Shown: positions 36,995 through 44,365 of the stretch, one piece after another
Numbering within the stretch: position 1 is the first letter of the stretch
Layout: the number at the start of each line of letters is the position of its first letter
NCBI GenBank assembly: GCA_903836945.1
Contig: CAILSO010000011.1
Coordinates: 1 to 55,158 of the forward strand
Reading direction: 5' to 3'
Origin: an uncultured Actinomycetes bacterium
Lineage (GTDB): Bacteria > Actinomycetota > Actinomycetes > Nanopelagicales > Nanopelagicaceae
DNA: 55,158 nucleotides
Position numbers and translations under genes: made by a program
Notes under the pieces: model-generated
What the model was told of the DNA's origin: nothing
The model's input: only the letters and a program-made list of their open reading frames with translations
Databases searched by the model: none

Positions 36995-37840
36995 CTAAAG
37001 GGCTAATTTATAAGCGTTCGTGGCGGTCTCGGTCCAGAGACTGCTCTTCTCGTTCACACTGAAATTCTTCGACAAATTCTCAACCAAATTCATTAATTCG
37101 CCATAGCTCGCGGCCAAATTTGCTACTGGCCAATCCGATCCAAACATTAATCGTTGCGGTGTAAAAGAATCGACGATGATTTCAAAGTACGGAATGAAAT
37201 CATCGACCTTCCAGGTATTCCAATTAGCTTCGGTAACCATCCCCGAAACTTTACAAACTACATTTTCAAAGGAGGCCAACTCTTTAATTAGAGATGCCCA
37301 AGGTTGCATTTCATTCTTTGCAATATATGGCTTAGAAATATGATCTAAAACAAATTGCACATCTGGACATTGCTTAACCATTTCAATCGCGCCTTTTAGT
37401 TCCGGAGTCTTAGTAAGCAGGTCGTAGGCAAGGCCACGCCGCCCCAATTCCTGAACTGTCGCAATCGCCTGAGGCCGAGCCAAGTAATTTGAATCGGGGT
37501 GATCTTGGGCAATATCTCGGATACCTTTTAAGTAACTAGCGCCTTTACTCGATTGATAGGTATCTAAGTGTTTGATGGCATCTGGGGAATCAATATCCAA
37601 CCAACCAACCACGCCTGCTATTAGATCTTCGCGATCTGCCAGTTCTAGTAATTCTGGCGTCTCGGCATAATCGGCAACGGTTTGAACTACAACCGTTTTA
37701 GTTATACCAGTACCTGCAATTGCTTGCTTTAGATCTTCAACCAAGAAGTTACGACGAATTGGCGCCATAGCTTCGCCAGTAATCCAACTTTGATCACGGA
37801 CTCCAAGATCCCAAAGGTGGTGATGCGAATCAATCTTCAT
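36995..37840 (-). CDS. Amidohydrolase family protein, probable L-fucono-lactonase
   Basis: A 281-residue metal-dependent hydrolase of the amidohydrolase_2 group (COG3618). The N-terminal metal motif is MKIDSHHHLWD, the beta-6 histidine is in FVLDHISKP (about residue 161) and the catalytic aspartate in MFGSDWPV (about 240). This subgroup includes L-fuconolactonase and L-rhamnono-lactonase, which open the lactone made by sugar dehydrogenases. It lies five bases after the dehydrogenase gene and is the last gene of the AKR-FAH-dehydrogenase-lactonase operon. The substrate is inferred from the neighbouring fuconate dehydratase. Confidence 0.82.
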   Translation of the reverse strand: MKIDSHHHLWDLGVRDQSWITGEAMAPIRRNFLVEDLKQAIAGTGITKTVVVQTVADYAETPELLELADREDLIAGVVGWLDIDSPDAIKHLDTYQSSKGASYLKGIRDIAQDHPDSNYLARPQAIATVQELGRRGLAYDLLTKTPELKGAIEMVKQCPDVQFVLDHISKPYIAKNEMQPWASLIKELASFENVVCKVSGMVTEANWNTWKVDDFIPYFEIIVDSFTPQRLMFGSDWPVANLAASYGELMNLVENLSKNFSVNEKSSLWTETATNAYKLAL

Positions 37841-37845
37841 AAGAT

Positions 37846-38748
37846 TTAACCTTGCGCGACGATGTTCTTCAATTCTTTACCTGCGGCAAGCAGTGCAAGT
37901 TGTGATTCAACTAATTTACGTCCGCGCGGTTCAAATGCGGTTGAGTTACCGCCAACATGTGGAACTAATAATAAATTCTTGGCACTCCAAAGTGGATGAC
38001 CGGCAGGAAGTGGTTCGGGATCGGTAACGTCGAGTGCGGCAAAGAGTCGACCAGAATTTAATTCTTTAACCAGAGCATCAGTCTCAATAATTGGGCCACG
38101 AGCCACATTCACAATTAACGCGCCATCTTTCATTTTGGCCAAGCGCTGGGCATTAAACATATGCTTGCTTTCGGCATTTAGCGGCAAAATCAAAATGACG
38201 ATATCCAGTTCAGGAAGATATTTATCAAGATCATCAATCTTGGTAGATCCATCGCGACCAGATTTAGAAAAGCCGCGAACTTCAACTTCAAATCCAGAGA
38301 GGTTTTTCGCAACTTGCTGTCCAATTGAACCGAAACCGATGATGCCGATCTTGCTATCGGATAGTGAGGCAAAGCGTTGGTGGTTCCAATTACCTTTTAT
38401 CTGCTCTTGCATAAAAAATGGAAAGCCGCGGCGTGAAGCAAGAGCTAATCCAACGGCAAGTTCTGCTGTTGAAGCATCATGAACGCCAGATGCGTTGCAA
38501 AGAGTTAGTCCCGGGCGAAGATAGGCCAGCGCATCGTCATATCCGGCATTTGGCATTTGTAGGACTTTTAGATTTGGCATCTTATTTACAAAATCTAAAG
38601 CAGTTTTGCCGCCCATATAAGAAGGTACATAAAAAGTAATGTCGGATAAGTCGCTACCCTCAAGCGGGCGATCATTTGAAGAGTGGAGAGTTACACCATC
38701 TGGAATTGTTAAATCTGACCATTGGGTCCAGGCAATTACCTTGCTCAT
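37846..38748 (-). CDS. D-isomer-specific 2-hydroxyacid dehydrogenase family protein
   Basis: A 300-residue NAD-dependent dehydrogenase. The Rossmann motif GIIGFGSIGQQ is near residues 133-143. The catalytic triad is Arg in NVARGPII (near 224), Glu in DVTDPEPLP (near 253) and His in VPHVGGNS (near 271). It probably interconverts a 2-keto and a 2-hydroxy acid. It overlaps the FAH gene by ATGA, so it clearly belongs to the sugar operon, but no step of the standard fucose route needs it. It may reduce a keto-acid intermediate or serve a second substrate. Confidence 0.82.
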   Translation of the reverse strand: MSKVIAWTQWSDLTIPDGVTLHSSNDRPLEGSDLSDITFYVPSYMGGKTALDFVNKMPNLKVLQMPNAGYDDALAYLRPGLTLCNASGVHDASTAELAVGLALASRRGFPFFMQEQIKGNWNHQRFASLSDSKIGIIGFGSIGQQVAKNLSGFEVEVRGFSKSGRDGSTKIDDLDKYLPELDIVILILPLNAESKHMFNAQRLAKMKDGALIVNVARGPIIETDALVKELNSGRLFAALDVTDPEPLPAGHPLWSAKNLLLVPHVGGNSTAFEPRGRKLVESQLALLAAGKELKNIVAQG

Positions 38749-39599
38749 TTAACAGGCCCTTCGGGAGTCACTTCAACGGGGTTTCGAAGTGTGCCAATTC
38801 CAGCAACTTGAATATCAACGATATCTCCGGCGGCAAGTGAGATATCTAGCGGCGGAACGATTCCGGTACCGGTTGAAAGAATTGCACCGTGTGGGAAGTG
38901 TTGGCATCGAAATAGATATGTAACAAGATCTTCTAAAGTGCGATTTAACGAAGCGAGTGATGTCTGCGCCGTCCAAGCAATTTCAGATCCTCGTTCTATT
39001 TTTGCCGTGATGCTCATTTCACTTGCCTCTGGTGCCAACCAAGCAGGAGTGATATCTGGCCCGAGTGCGGTTGAGCCTGAGTAAATCTTGGCCTGTGAGA
39101 GATACAACGGATTCTCACCTTCAATGGTGCGGGCAGTCATGTCGTTGCAGATGGCATAGCCAATAATTTCTTGATACTTATTTACATATATCGCAACCTC
39201 GGGCTCGGGCACGCTGGCGGCAGAGTCAAAGCGAATTCCAACAGGTGCGCCATTGCCGCGAGATCTGACCGCATTGGATTTAAAGAAAAGTTCGGGGCGA
39301 TCTGCCTCATAGACGAGCTGATAGACATCAGGAACTCCGCTCTCTTCTTTGCGAGCATCCCTTGAGCGAAGGTAGGTAACGCCGGCGCCCCAAAGTTCGA
39401 CCTCATTAGAGATTGGCGCAATTACTGTGCCGGAGATATTTGTGCGGGGAGCGCTTGCGATTAAATCGATAAGTTCTTCAAGTCGAAGCTCTAGAACCTG
39501 AGTCAGGGTCGGCAGCTCCTTAATTATCGAATGCTTATCGCCGATTGTGATGGCAAATTGGTAGGGATTAGTTGCGGTTTTCAATACCGAAAACTTCAT
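38745..39599 (-). CDS. Fumarylacetoacetate hydrolase family enzyme (2,4-diketo-3-deoxy-fuconate hydrolase or keto-deoxy-pentonate dehydratase)
   Basis: A 284-residue FAH-fold enzyme. The metal site shows as SVPEPEVAIYV (Glu-x-Glu, about residues 128-138) and CNDMTARTIEGEN (Asp, about 147-159). GVTYLRSRDARKEE (about 73-86) is typical of the KdaD-like branch, which dehydrates 2-keto-3-deoxy-pentonates. Related enzymes cleave 2,4-diketo-3-deoxy-L-fuconate to pyruvate and L-lactate. With fuconate dehydratase and lactate dehydrogenase nearby, the hydrolase role gives a complete pathway, but the motif leaves the dehydratase possible. It overlaps both neighbours by ATGA. Confidence 0.8.
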   Translation of the reverse strand: MKFSVLKTATNPYQFAITIGDKHSIIKELPTLTQVLELRLEELIDLIASAPRTNISGTVIAPISNEVELWGAGVTYLRSRDARKEESGVPDVYQLVYEADRPELFFKSNAVRSRGNGAPVGIRFDSAASVPEPEVAIYVNKYQEIIGYAICNDMTARTIEGENPLYLSQAKIYSGSTALGPDITPAWLAPEASEMSITAKIERGSEIAWTAQTSLASLNRTLEDLVTYLFRCQHFPHGAILSTGTGIVPPLDISLAAGDIVDIQVAGIGTLRNPVEVTPEGPVK

Positions 39600-40570
39600 G
39601 GCATCCTCTCGATTAATCCAGCATCTTCTAGTTCACTCCAAATATTTGATGGAAGCTCGCGATCGAAATCAGCAATATTTGCTAGCAATTCTGCGCTGCT
39701 GCGTGAACCAGTTAAGACTGAAGTAACGCCGGGATGGCGAAGTGGGAATTGAAGTGCGGCGGCAATTAGCGGAATTCCGCGCTCGCTAAGGAAGGCACCG
39801 ATCTTTTGGGCTTTACTAATTATTTCATCAGAGGCTGGCAGATATTCAAAAGTTGCACCCTTAACTGGATTAGCTAAAACACCGGAGTTAAAGACGCCAC
39901 CGATTGTTATATCAACTTTGCGTTCGATGGCGTATGGCAAGAGTTCGCGTTGTGCGCTCTGATCGAGCAAGGTGTATCTCCCAGCAATTAGGGCAATATC
40001 TAAATCAACTTCTTTCATAATTTTCATGGCAACATCACAGAAGTTAAGTCCAACGCCAATCGCTTTGATAACTCCTTGTGCCTTTAATTCCGCGAGAACT
40101 GGATAGGCGTTATGGATAGCTTCATCAACATGGTTTTCGGCATCGTGCATGAGTGCGATATCAATATGGTCAACACCCATACGTTCCAAACTGTCGTGAA
40201 GAGATTTCAATATTCCATCACGGGAGTAATCAAAGACTGGTTCGATATGCGGATCGGCATCTGGAAACCAAGAGACCGGATCTGCCTTTTCGACTCGGTT
40301 AAGGACACGCCCAACTTTTGTTTCAAGAACATATGGCTCGGTGACCGTTTTTAAAATTCGGCCAAGTCGAATTTCTGAGCTGCCGTGCCCATATAGTGGA
40401 GCGGTATCAAAGTAATTTATGCCCTGTGCCAAAGAAGTTTTGATGAGTTCATCACTATCTTGATCTTTGACTGAAGAGAAGAGCCCAGCAAGCGGCGCAG
40501 TGCCAAGGCTAAGGCGAGAAAGTTCGAGGTCTACACGCTTCATCTTCACTTTTGATTGATGCCGTGTCAT
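39596..40570 (-). CDS. Aldo/keto reductase, probable L-fucose (D-threo-aldose) 1-dehydrogenase
   Basis: A 324-residue (or shorter) AKR barrel. The tetrad is Asp and Tyr in NYFDTAPLYGHG, Lys in VLETKVGR and His in IALMHDAEN. RLSLGTAPLAGLFS near the start resembles D-threo-aldose 1-dehydrogenases, which oxidise L-fucose to the lactone. Start choice is uncertain. ATG 40570 has TACGAT seven bases upstream, implying a leaderless mRNA. ATG 40543 begins nearer the conserved KRVDLELSRL but has no good ribosome site. The frame extends to 40600, upstream of the -10 box. It is the first gene of the minus-strand catabolic operon. Confidence 0.8.
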   Translation of the reverse strand: MTRHQSKVKMKRVDLELSRLSLGTAPLAGLFSSVKDQDSDELIKTSLAQGINYFDTAPLYGHGSSEIRLGRILKTVTEPYVLETKVGRVLNRVEKADPVSWFPDADPHIEPVFDYSRDGILKSLHDSLERMGVDHIDIALMHDAENHVDEAIHNAYPVLAELKAQGVIKAIGVGLNFCDVAMKIMKEVDLDIALIAGRYTLLDQSAQRELLPYAIERKVDITIGGVFNSGVLANPVKGATFEYLPASDEIISKAQKIGAFLSERGIPLIAAALQFPLRHPGVTSVLTGSRSSAELLANIADFDRELPSNIWSELEDAGLIERMP

Positions 40571-40577
40571 ATAAATT

Positions 40578-40589
40578 ATCGTATAGGAT
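40578..40589. promoter_or_regulatory. Overlapping divergent -10 boxes between AKR and fuconate dehydratase genes
   Basis: ATCGTATAGGAT reads TAGGAT on the plus strand (40584-40589) and TACGAT on the minus strand (40583-40578), the two abutting within the shared TATA core. The plus transcript would have a leader of about 35 bases with AAAGGA before ATG 40631. The minus transcript would begin at or next to ATG 40570. Confidence 0.45.
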
Positions 40590-40630
40590 TTTTCTTGCAT
40601 TAAACAGAAGAAAACAGATAAAGGAATCCA

Positions 40631-41929
40631 ATGCCTAAGATCACCGGGTTTAAAACTATCGATGTCCGCTTTCCAACTTCCCGTGGCCTAGATGGCTCGG
40701 ATGCAATGAACAAGGAGCCAGATTATTCAGCGGCCCTTATCATTCTTGAGACCGATGACCCAAATCTAGAAGGCCATGGATTCGTTTTTACCTGTGGCCG
40801 TGGAAATGATTTGCAATGTGATGCGATTGCACTCCTTGCACCTTATGCAGTTGGTCGTGACCTTGATGATCTTTCAAAGAGCATGGGTGAGTTCGCCCGT
40901 AGCTTGGTTCGCGATTCACAAATTCGTTGGCTGGGACCTGAAAAGGGTGTTACTCAAATGGCGGCTGGTGCGGTTGTTACAGCAGCGTGGGATTTAGTAA
41001 CAAAGCATGCCGAGAAGCCACTATGGAAATTCTTATCTGATCTTTCACCAGAAGAGATTGTTGAACTAGTTGATTTCCGTTACATCACTGATGCACTAAC
41101 AAAAGAAGAAGCACTTGAAATTTTGCGTAAAGCCGAACCAAATCGCAAAGCAAATGAAGCTAAGTTATTAGAAGTTGGATTACCGGCTTACACAACCACA
41201 CCTGGTTGGCTTGGTTATACCGATGAGAAGATGGTTCGCTTGGCAAAGCAGGCTGTTGCCGATGGTTATAAATTAATTAAATTAAAGTGCGGTGGAGATC
41301 TGGAAGATGATAAGCGTCGCTTGCGTTTAGCACGTGAGGCGGTCGGTCCAGATATCAAGATTTCAATTGATGCTAATCAGGTTTGGGATGTAAACCAAGC
41401 AATCGAATGGATCAAGGGAATTGGTGATGTAAATCTTCACTGGGTAGAAGAGCCAACTAATCCAGATGATGTTCTAGGTCATGCGGCAATAGCCAAGGCG
41501 ATTGCTCCCGTGAAGGTTGCAACCGGTGAACACGGTATGAACCGAATCATTTTCAAGCAGATGTTGCAGGCAAAGTCATTCTCATTTATGCAGATTGATG
41601 CCACGCGCGTTGCTGGAGTTAATGAAAATATTGCAAATATCTTGATGGCTGCCAAGTTCGGTGTTCCAGTTTGCCCACACGCAGGTGGCGTTGGACTGTG
41701 CGAAATGGTCCAACATCTCGCGATGTTTGATGCAGTTGCCGTAACCGGACACCATGCTGAACGAGTTGTTGAATTTGTGGATCACTTGCACGAGCACTTC
41801 GTTGTCCCAACAAATATTCAAAATGCTCATTACATGCCGCCACTAGAACCAGGTGCTGGCTCTGAAATGTATTCCCAAAGTATTGCTGACTTCACCTTCC
41901 CAACCGGAAAAGAATGGATCTCTGCATGA
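40631..41929 (+). CDS. L-fuconate dehydratase (enolase superfamily)
   Basis: A 432-residue enzyme of the mandelate racemase/FucD branch. The opening RFPTSRGLDGSDAMNKEPDY (residues 13-32) is nearly diagnostic for L-fuconate dehydratase and vertebrate ENOSF1. Catalytic residues are placed as expected: KLK at 217-219, metal ligands Asp247, Glu273 or 274 and Glu300, and His350 in CPHAGGVGLCE. It dehydrates L-fuconate to 2-keto-3-deoxy-L-fuconate. AAAGGA precedes the ATG. It diverges from the AKR operon and overlaps the next SDR gene by four bases. This is the most specific evidence for the sugar handled by the cluster. Confidence 0.92.
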   Translation: MPKITGFKTIDVRFPTSRGLDGSDAMNKEPDYSAALIILETDDPNLEGHGFVFTCGRGNDLQCDAIALLAPYAVGRDLDDLSKSMGEFARSLVRDSQIRWLGPEKGVTQMAAGAVVTAAWDLVTKHAEKPLWKFLSDLSPEEIVELVDFRYITDALTKEEALEILRKAEPNRKANEAKLLEVGLPAYTTTPGWLGYTDEKMVRLAKQAVADGYKLIKLKCGGDLEDDKRRLRLAREAVGPDIKISIDANQVWDVNQAIEWIKGIGDVNLHWVEEPTNPDDVLGHAAIAKAIAPVKVATGEHGMNRIIFKQMLQAKSFSFMQIDATRVAGVNENIANILMAAKFGVPVCPHAGGVGLCEMVQHLAMFDAVAVTGHHAERVVEFVDHLHEHFVVPTNIQNAHYMPPLEPGAGSEMYSQSIADFTFPTGKEWISA

Positions 41930-42663
41930 GCACAGAATTTCAAGGTTTAACCGCAGCAGTTACCGGCGCAGGTTCGGGTATCGGTTTAGCAACCGCAAAG
42001 TTATTAAAGGAACGCGGTGCTACGGTCTATGGACTTGATCTAAATGAAGGCGAAATGGCTGGAACCGCAACCTGGTTGCAATGCGATGTTGGGGATGATG
42101 CTTCAGTTGCAGCAGCTTTTAGCAAAATTACTTCGCTAGATATCATGATCAATAATGCTGCGATCAGCGCCGTAGGCGATGTGACTGCAAATTCATCGGA
42201 AGATTGGCTTCGCGTTCTAAATGTAAATGTCTTAGGAATTGTTCGTACATCTAAGTCAGCAATTCCATTGCTTGAGAAATCTAAACATGCGGCAATTGTT
42301 AATACTTGCTCTGTTGCAGCTACTGCTGGAATTCCCAAGCGCGCGCTTTATAGTGCCTCAAAAGGTGCGGTTCTATCTTTAACTTTGGCGATGGCGAATG
42401 ATCACTTGGCCCAGAAGATTCGCGTGAACTGCGTAAATCCAGGAACCGCAGATACTCCTTGGGTGCAACGACTATTGGCACAAGCCCCAGATCCAGCCGC
42501 TGAAAGAGCTGCGCTAGAAGCACGGCAACCAATGGGTCGCTTAGTTTCAGCAGAGGAAGTCGCAAGTGCAATCTGCTACCTAGCATCACCAATGCAAGGT
42601 TCAACTACGGGTGCTTCACTAACCGTTGATGGCGGAATGCAAGGCTTGCGAATTCCTAAGTAA
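41926..42663 (+). CDS. SDR family oxidoreductase, probable 2-keto-3-deoxy-L-fuconate dehydrogenase
   Basis: A 245-residue classical SDR. The cofactor loop TGAGSGIG is at residues 13-20, NNA near 80, the catalytic Ser in NTCSVAA (near 128) and YSASK near 141-145. VYGLDLNEG after beta 2 has the aspartate of NAD users. ATG 41926 overlaps the dehydratase stop (ATGA) and is preferred to the in-frame ATG at 41914. In the known pathway the next step after fuconate dehydratase is oxidation of the 4-hydroxyl by an SDR, which fits the coupling. Confidence 0.85.
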   Translation: MSTEFQGLTAAVTGAGSGIGLATAKLLKERGATVYGLDLNEGEMAGTATWLQCDVGDDASVAAAFSKITSLDIMINNAAISAVGDVTANSSEDWLRVLNVNVLGIVRTSKSAIPLLEKSKHAAIVNTCSVAATAGIPKRALYSASKGAVLSLTLAMANDHLAQKIRVNCVNPGTADTPWVQRLLAQAPDPAAERAALEARQPMGRLVSAEEVASAICYLASPMQGSTTGASLTVDGGMQGLRIPK

Positions 42664-42670
42664 TTTCCAC

Positions 42671-43084
42671 ATGAGCGAACCAGATCTAACAAAAAGGCTA
42701 GAAATTCTTAAGGCTGCCAAAACGGTAGCTGTGGTTGGAGTTTCCGATAAGCCAGATCGGCCAAGTTATGGCGTTGTTAAATGGTTAATGGCAAATACGC
42801 CTTACGAGCTCTACTTTGTAAATCCAGTAATCACCGAATTATTCGGGCAACGAGTTTATAAATCTCTGTCGGATATCCCTGTGAAAATTGATCTGGTGGA
42901 TGTCTTTAGAAACCCGCGCGATATCCCACCCGTCATGGATGCGGCGATCGCGATCGGCGCTAAAGCATTTTGGATGCAACTCGGTATCAGCGAAGCTGAT
43001 GCTGCAGAAAAAGGACTAGCTGCTGGATTAGATGTGGTTCAGAACGCTTGCATCAAGATTGAGTATGATCATCTTCTAAAATAA
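42671..43084 (+). CDS. CoA-binding domain protein (YccU-like)
   Basis: A 137-residue Rossmann-fold protein. VAVVGVSDKPDRPSYGVVKW (about residues 20-39), YFVNPVITELFG (about 51-62) and FWMQLGIS (about 103-110) match the CoA_binding_2 family. Family members bind CoA in vitro, but their role is unclear. ATG 42671 lies seven bases after the SDR stop, so it is probably read from the sugar promoter. The frame is open further upstream inside the SDR gene, without support. It overlaps msrB by 32 bases. Confidence 0.85.
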   Translation: MSEPDLTKRLEILKAAKTVAVVGVSDKPDRPSYGVVKWLMANTPYELYFVNPVITELFGQRVYKSLSDIPVKIDLVDVFRNPRDIPPVMDAAIAIGAKAFWMQLGISEADAAEKGLAAGLDVVQNACIKIEYDHLLK

Positions 43085-43466
43085 GTGAGACTGAATTGAT
43101 ACACCAACGTTGATCGGTTGGTACGTCGTAGCCTTCGCCTTCAAATACATGGCCTAAATGTGAATCACATTTCGCACAACGTACTTCAGTTCGAATTCGT
43201 GGAGCCAGCGAGCGATCTTCAATTAATTTAACGGCGTCATCTGATGTTGGGGCATAGAAAGATGGCCAGCCACAACCAGAGTGAAACTTAGTTTCACTTC
43301 TAAAGAGTTCGTTACCGCAGGCTTTGCATCGATAACTTCCAACTTTGTCGGTATCGGTATATTCGCCGGTAAAGGGGCGTTCGGTCGCCCCTTTACGTAG
43401 AACTTCATATGAGAGTGGATCTAGGCGAGCCTTTAATTCATCCTCATTTACTTCAAAGTTACTCAT
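43053..43466 (-). CDS. msrB: Peptide-methionine (R)-S-oxide reductase
   Basis: A 137-residue repair enzyme that reduces methionine-R-sulfoxide in proteins. Two zinc-binding CxxC pairs are visible, CKAC (about residues 48-51) and CAKC (about 97-100). HSGCGWPSFYAP (about 67-78) and the catalytic cysteine in RWCINSVSL (about 119-127) are conserved. It overlaps the transporter gene upstream by ATGA, so it is the second gene of the FMN-riboswitch operon. It overlaps the CoA-binding gene by 32 bases on the other strand. Confidence 0.96.
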   Translation of the reverse strand: MSNFEVNEDELKARLDPLSYEVLRKGATERPFTGEYTDTDKVGSYRCKACGNELFRSETKFHSGCGWPSFYAPTSDDAVKLIEDRSLAPRIRTEVRCAKCDSHLGHVFEGEGYDVPTDQRWCINSVSLILEDDHTQS

Positions 43467-44158
43467 GCGAGAATCTTCTCAGCCTTTTCTACTTTTTCCT
43501 TATTGGCAATACGTAGCCATGAGATGAATCCCCAGAGTACGAATGCACCGTAGAAGACATACATAAGAGCTGTTGGGTAGTAGTGACCACGGATATCTAA
43601 TGGCACTCCAACTGCGTCGACCGCAATCCAAACCAACCAGAACTCAACATATCCGCGGGCTAAGCCGTAGGTAGCAAGTGCGGTTCCGGTAAAGATCCAT
43701 GAGTCGGCTGCGATATTCCAAGAACCACCAATTGCGGTGATTGCAAAGAAGGTTGCAAAGTAAAAAGCGATTGCAGCAGGCGCAAGAATTAACTTTTCCT
43801 TGGTGGTTGTCCAGCGAATATTTACAAGTGGATTACCTTCAACGGTGTTCTTCTTTTTATTGTTCTTCCACTTCCACCAACCATAAAGACTTACTGCAAT
43901 TAGAAGAAGTTGGCGACCGGCTTGACCGAGCATGGTCCGACTTGTCTGATGTGGATCCCACATGCTGCCAATAAATAAGGTGAAGAGAAGAACGTTTCCG
44001 ATGATCCCAATTGGCCAGGTCCACATCTTGCGACGCATTCCAAGAAGGGCGCTAGCTAAACCGAAAATATTTCCGATTATTTCTTTCCAATAAATTGCTT
44101 GTGTGTACTTATTTCCGAAATGAACTTGTGCATTAAAGAGCCAGTGAATTACTGACAT
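43463..44158 (-). CDS. ribM: PnuC-family transporter, probable riboflavin transporter RibM
   Basis: A 231-residue membrane protein with about seven hydrophobic segments. WPIGIIGNVLLFTLFIGSMW (about residues 45-64) and the aromatic-rich WLVWIAVDAVGVPLDI (about 174-189) belong to the PnuC family. PnuC proper imports nicotinamide riboside, but the mRNA leader here is an FMN riboswitch, as with actinobacterial RibM/PnuX, which carry riboflavin. The substrate is thus inferred from regulation. ATG 44158 is chosen because the riboswitch ends 14 bases upstream; the open frame further up runs into the aptamer. The ribosome site is weak (ACGGG). It overlaps msrB. Confidence 0.85.
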   Translation of the reverse strand: MSVIHWLFNAQVHFGNKYTQAIYWKEIIGNIFGLASALLGMRRKMWTWPIGIIGNVLLFTLFIGSMWDPHQTSRTMLGQAGRQLLLIAVSLYGWWKWKNNKKKNTVEGNPLVNIRWTTTKEKLILAPAAIAFYFATFFAITAIGGSWNIAADSWIFTGTALATYGLARGYVEFWLVWIAVDAVGVPLDIRGHYYPTALMYVFYGAFVLWGFISWLRIANKEKVEKAEKILA

Positions 44159-44171
44159 GGGTAACCCGTTT

Positions 44172-44301
44172 CTACGTATTCCTCTCATCCGGACTTTAAC
44201 CGTCGGTTCTGGAATTTCACCAAATCCACCGTTTGCTGGATGTAAACGGGTCGCAGACTTTAACTGCCGGTTCGGAATTACACCGACCCTGAAATACGTA
44301 G
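44172..44301 (-). ncRNA. FMN riboswitch (RFN element)
   Basis: Read on the minus strand, the conserved blocks appear in order: GGGTCGGTGTAATTCC, GAACCGGCAGTTAAAGTC, GGTGAAATTCCAGAACCGAC, GGTTAAAGTCCGGATGAGAG. The closing P1 stem pairs CTACGTATT with AATACGTAG (44172-44180 with 44293-44301). A variable stem pairs CCGTTT with AAACGG. It controls the RibM-MsrB operon, most likely by blocking translation since no T-run terminator follows. Confidence 0.96.
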
Positions 44302-44353
44302 CCGTATTCTCACACGGGCCTTGGAAAAGTGAAACTTGAAACTCCTACGGCGC

Positions 44354-44359
44354 TATTCT
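44354..44359 (+). promoter_or_regulatory. -10 box of leaderless membrane-protein gene promoter
   Basis: TATTCT, then TGAGGC, then the ATG at 44366. It shares the spacer with the divergent riboswitch transcript. Confidence 0.55.
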
Positions 44360-44365
44360 TGAGGC

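Noticed and set aside
40578-40589. The palindrome as a GntR-type operator
   Set aside because: It is fully explained by two divergent -10 boxes, and no regulator gene is nearby; an operator role is not excluded.
43463-44158. Nicotinamide riboside transporter PnuC
   Set aside because: The family fits, but the FMN riboswitch upstream points to riboflavin; NAD-related genes are absent nearby.
44157-44339. Short plus-strand frame across the riboswitch
   Set aside because: It is antisense to the FMN aptamer and has no protein features.
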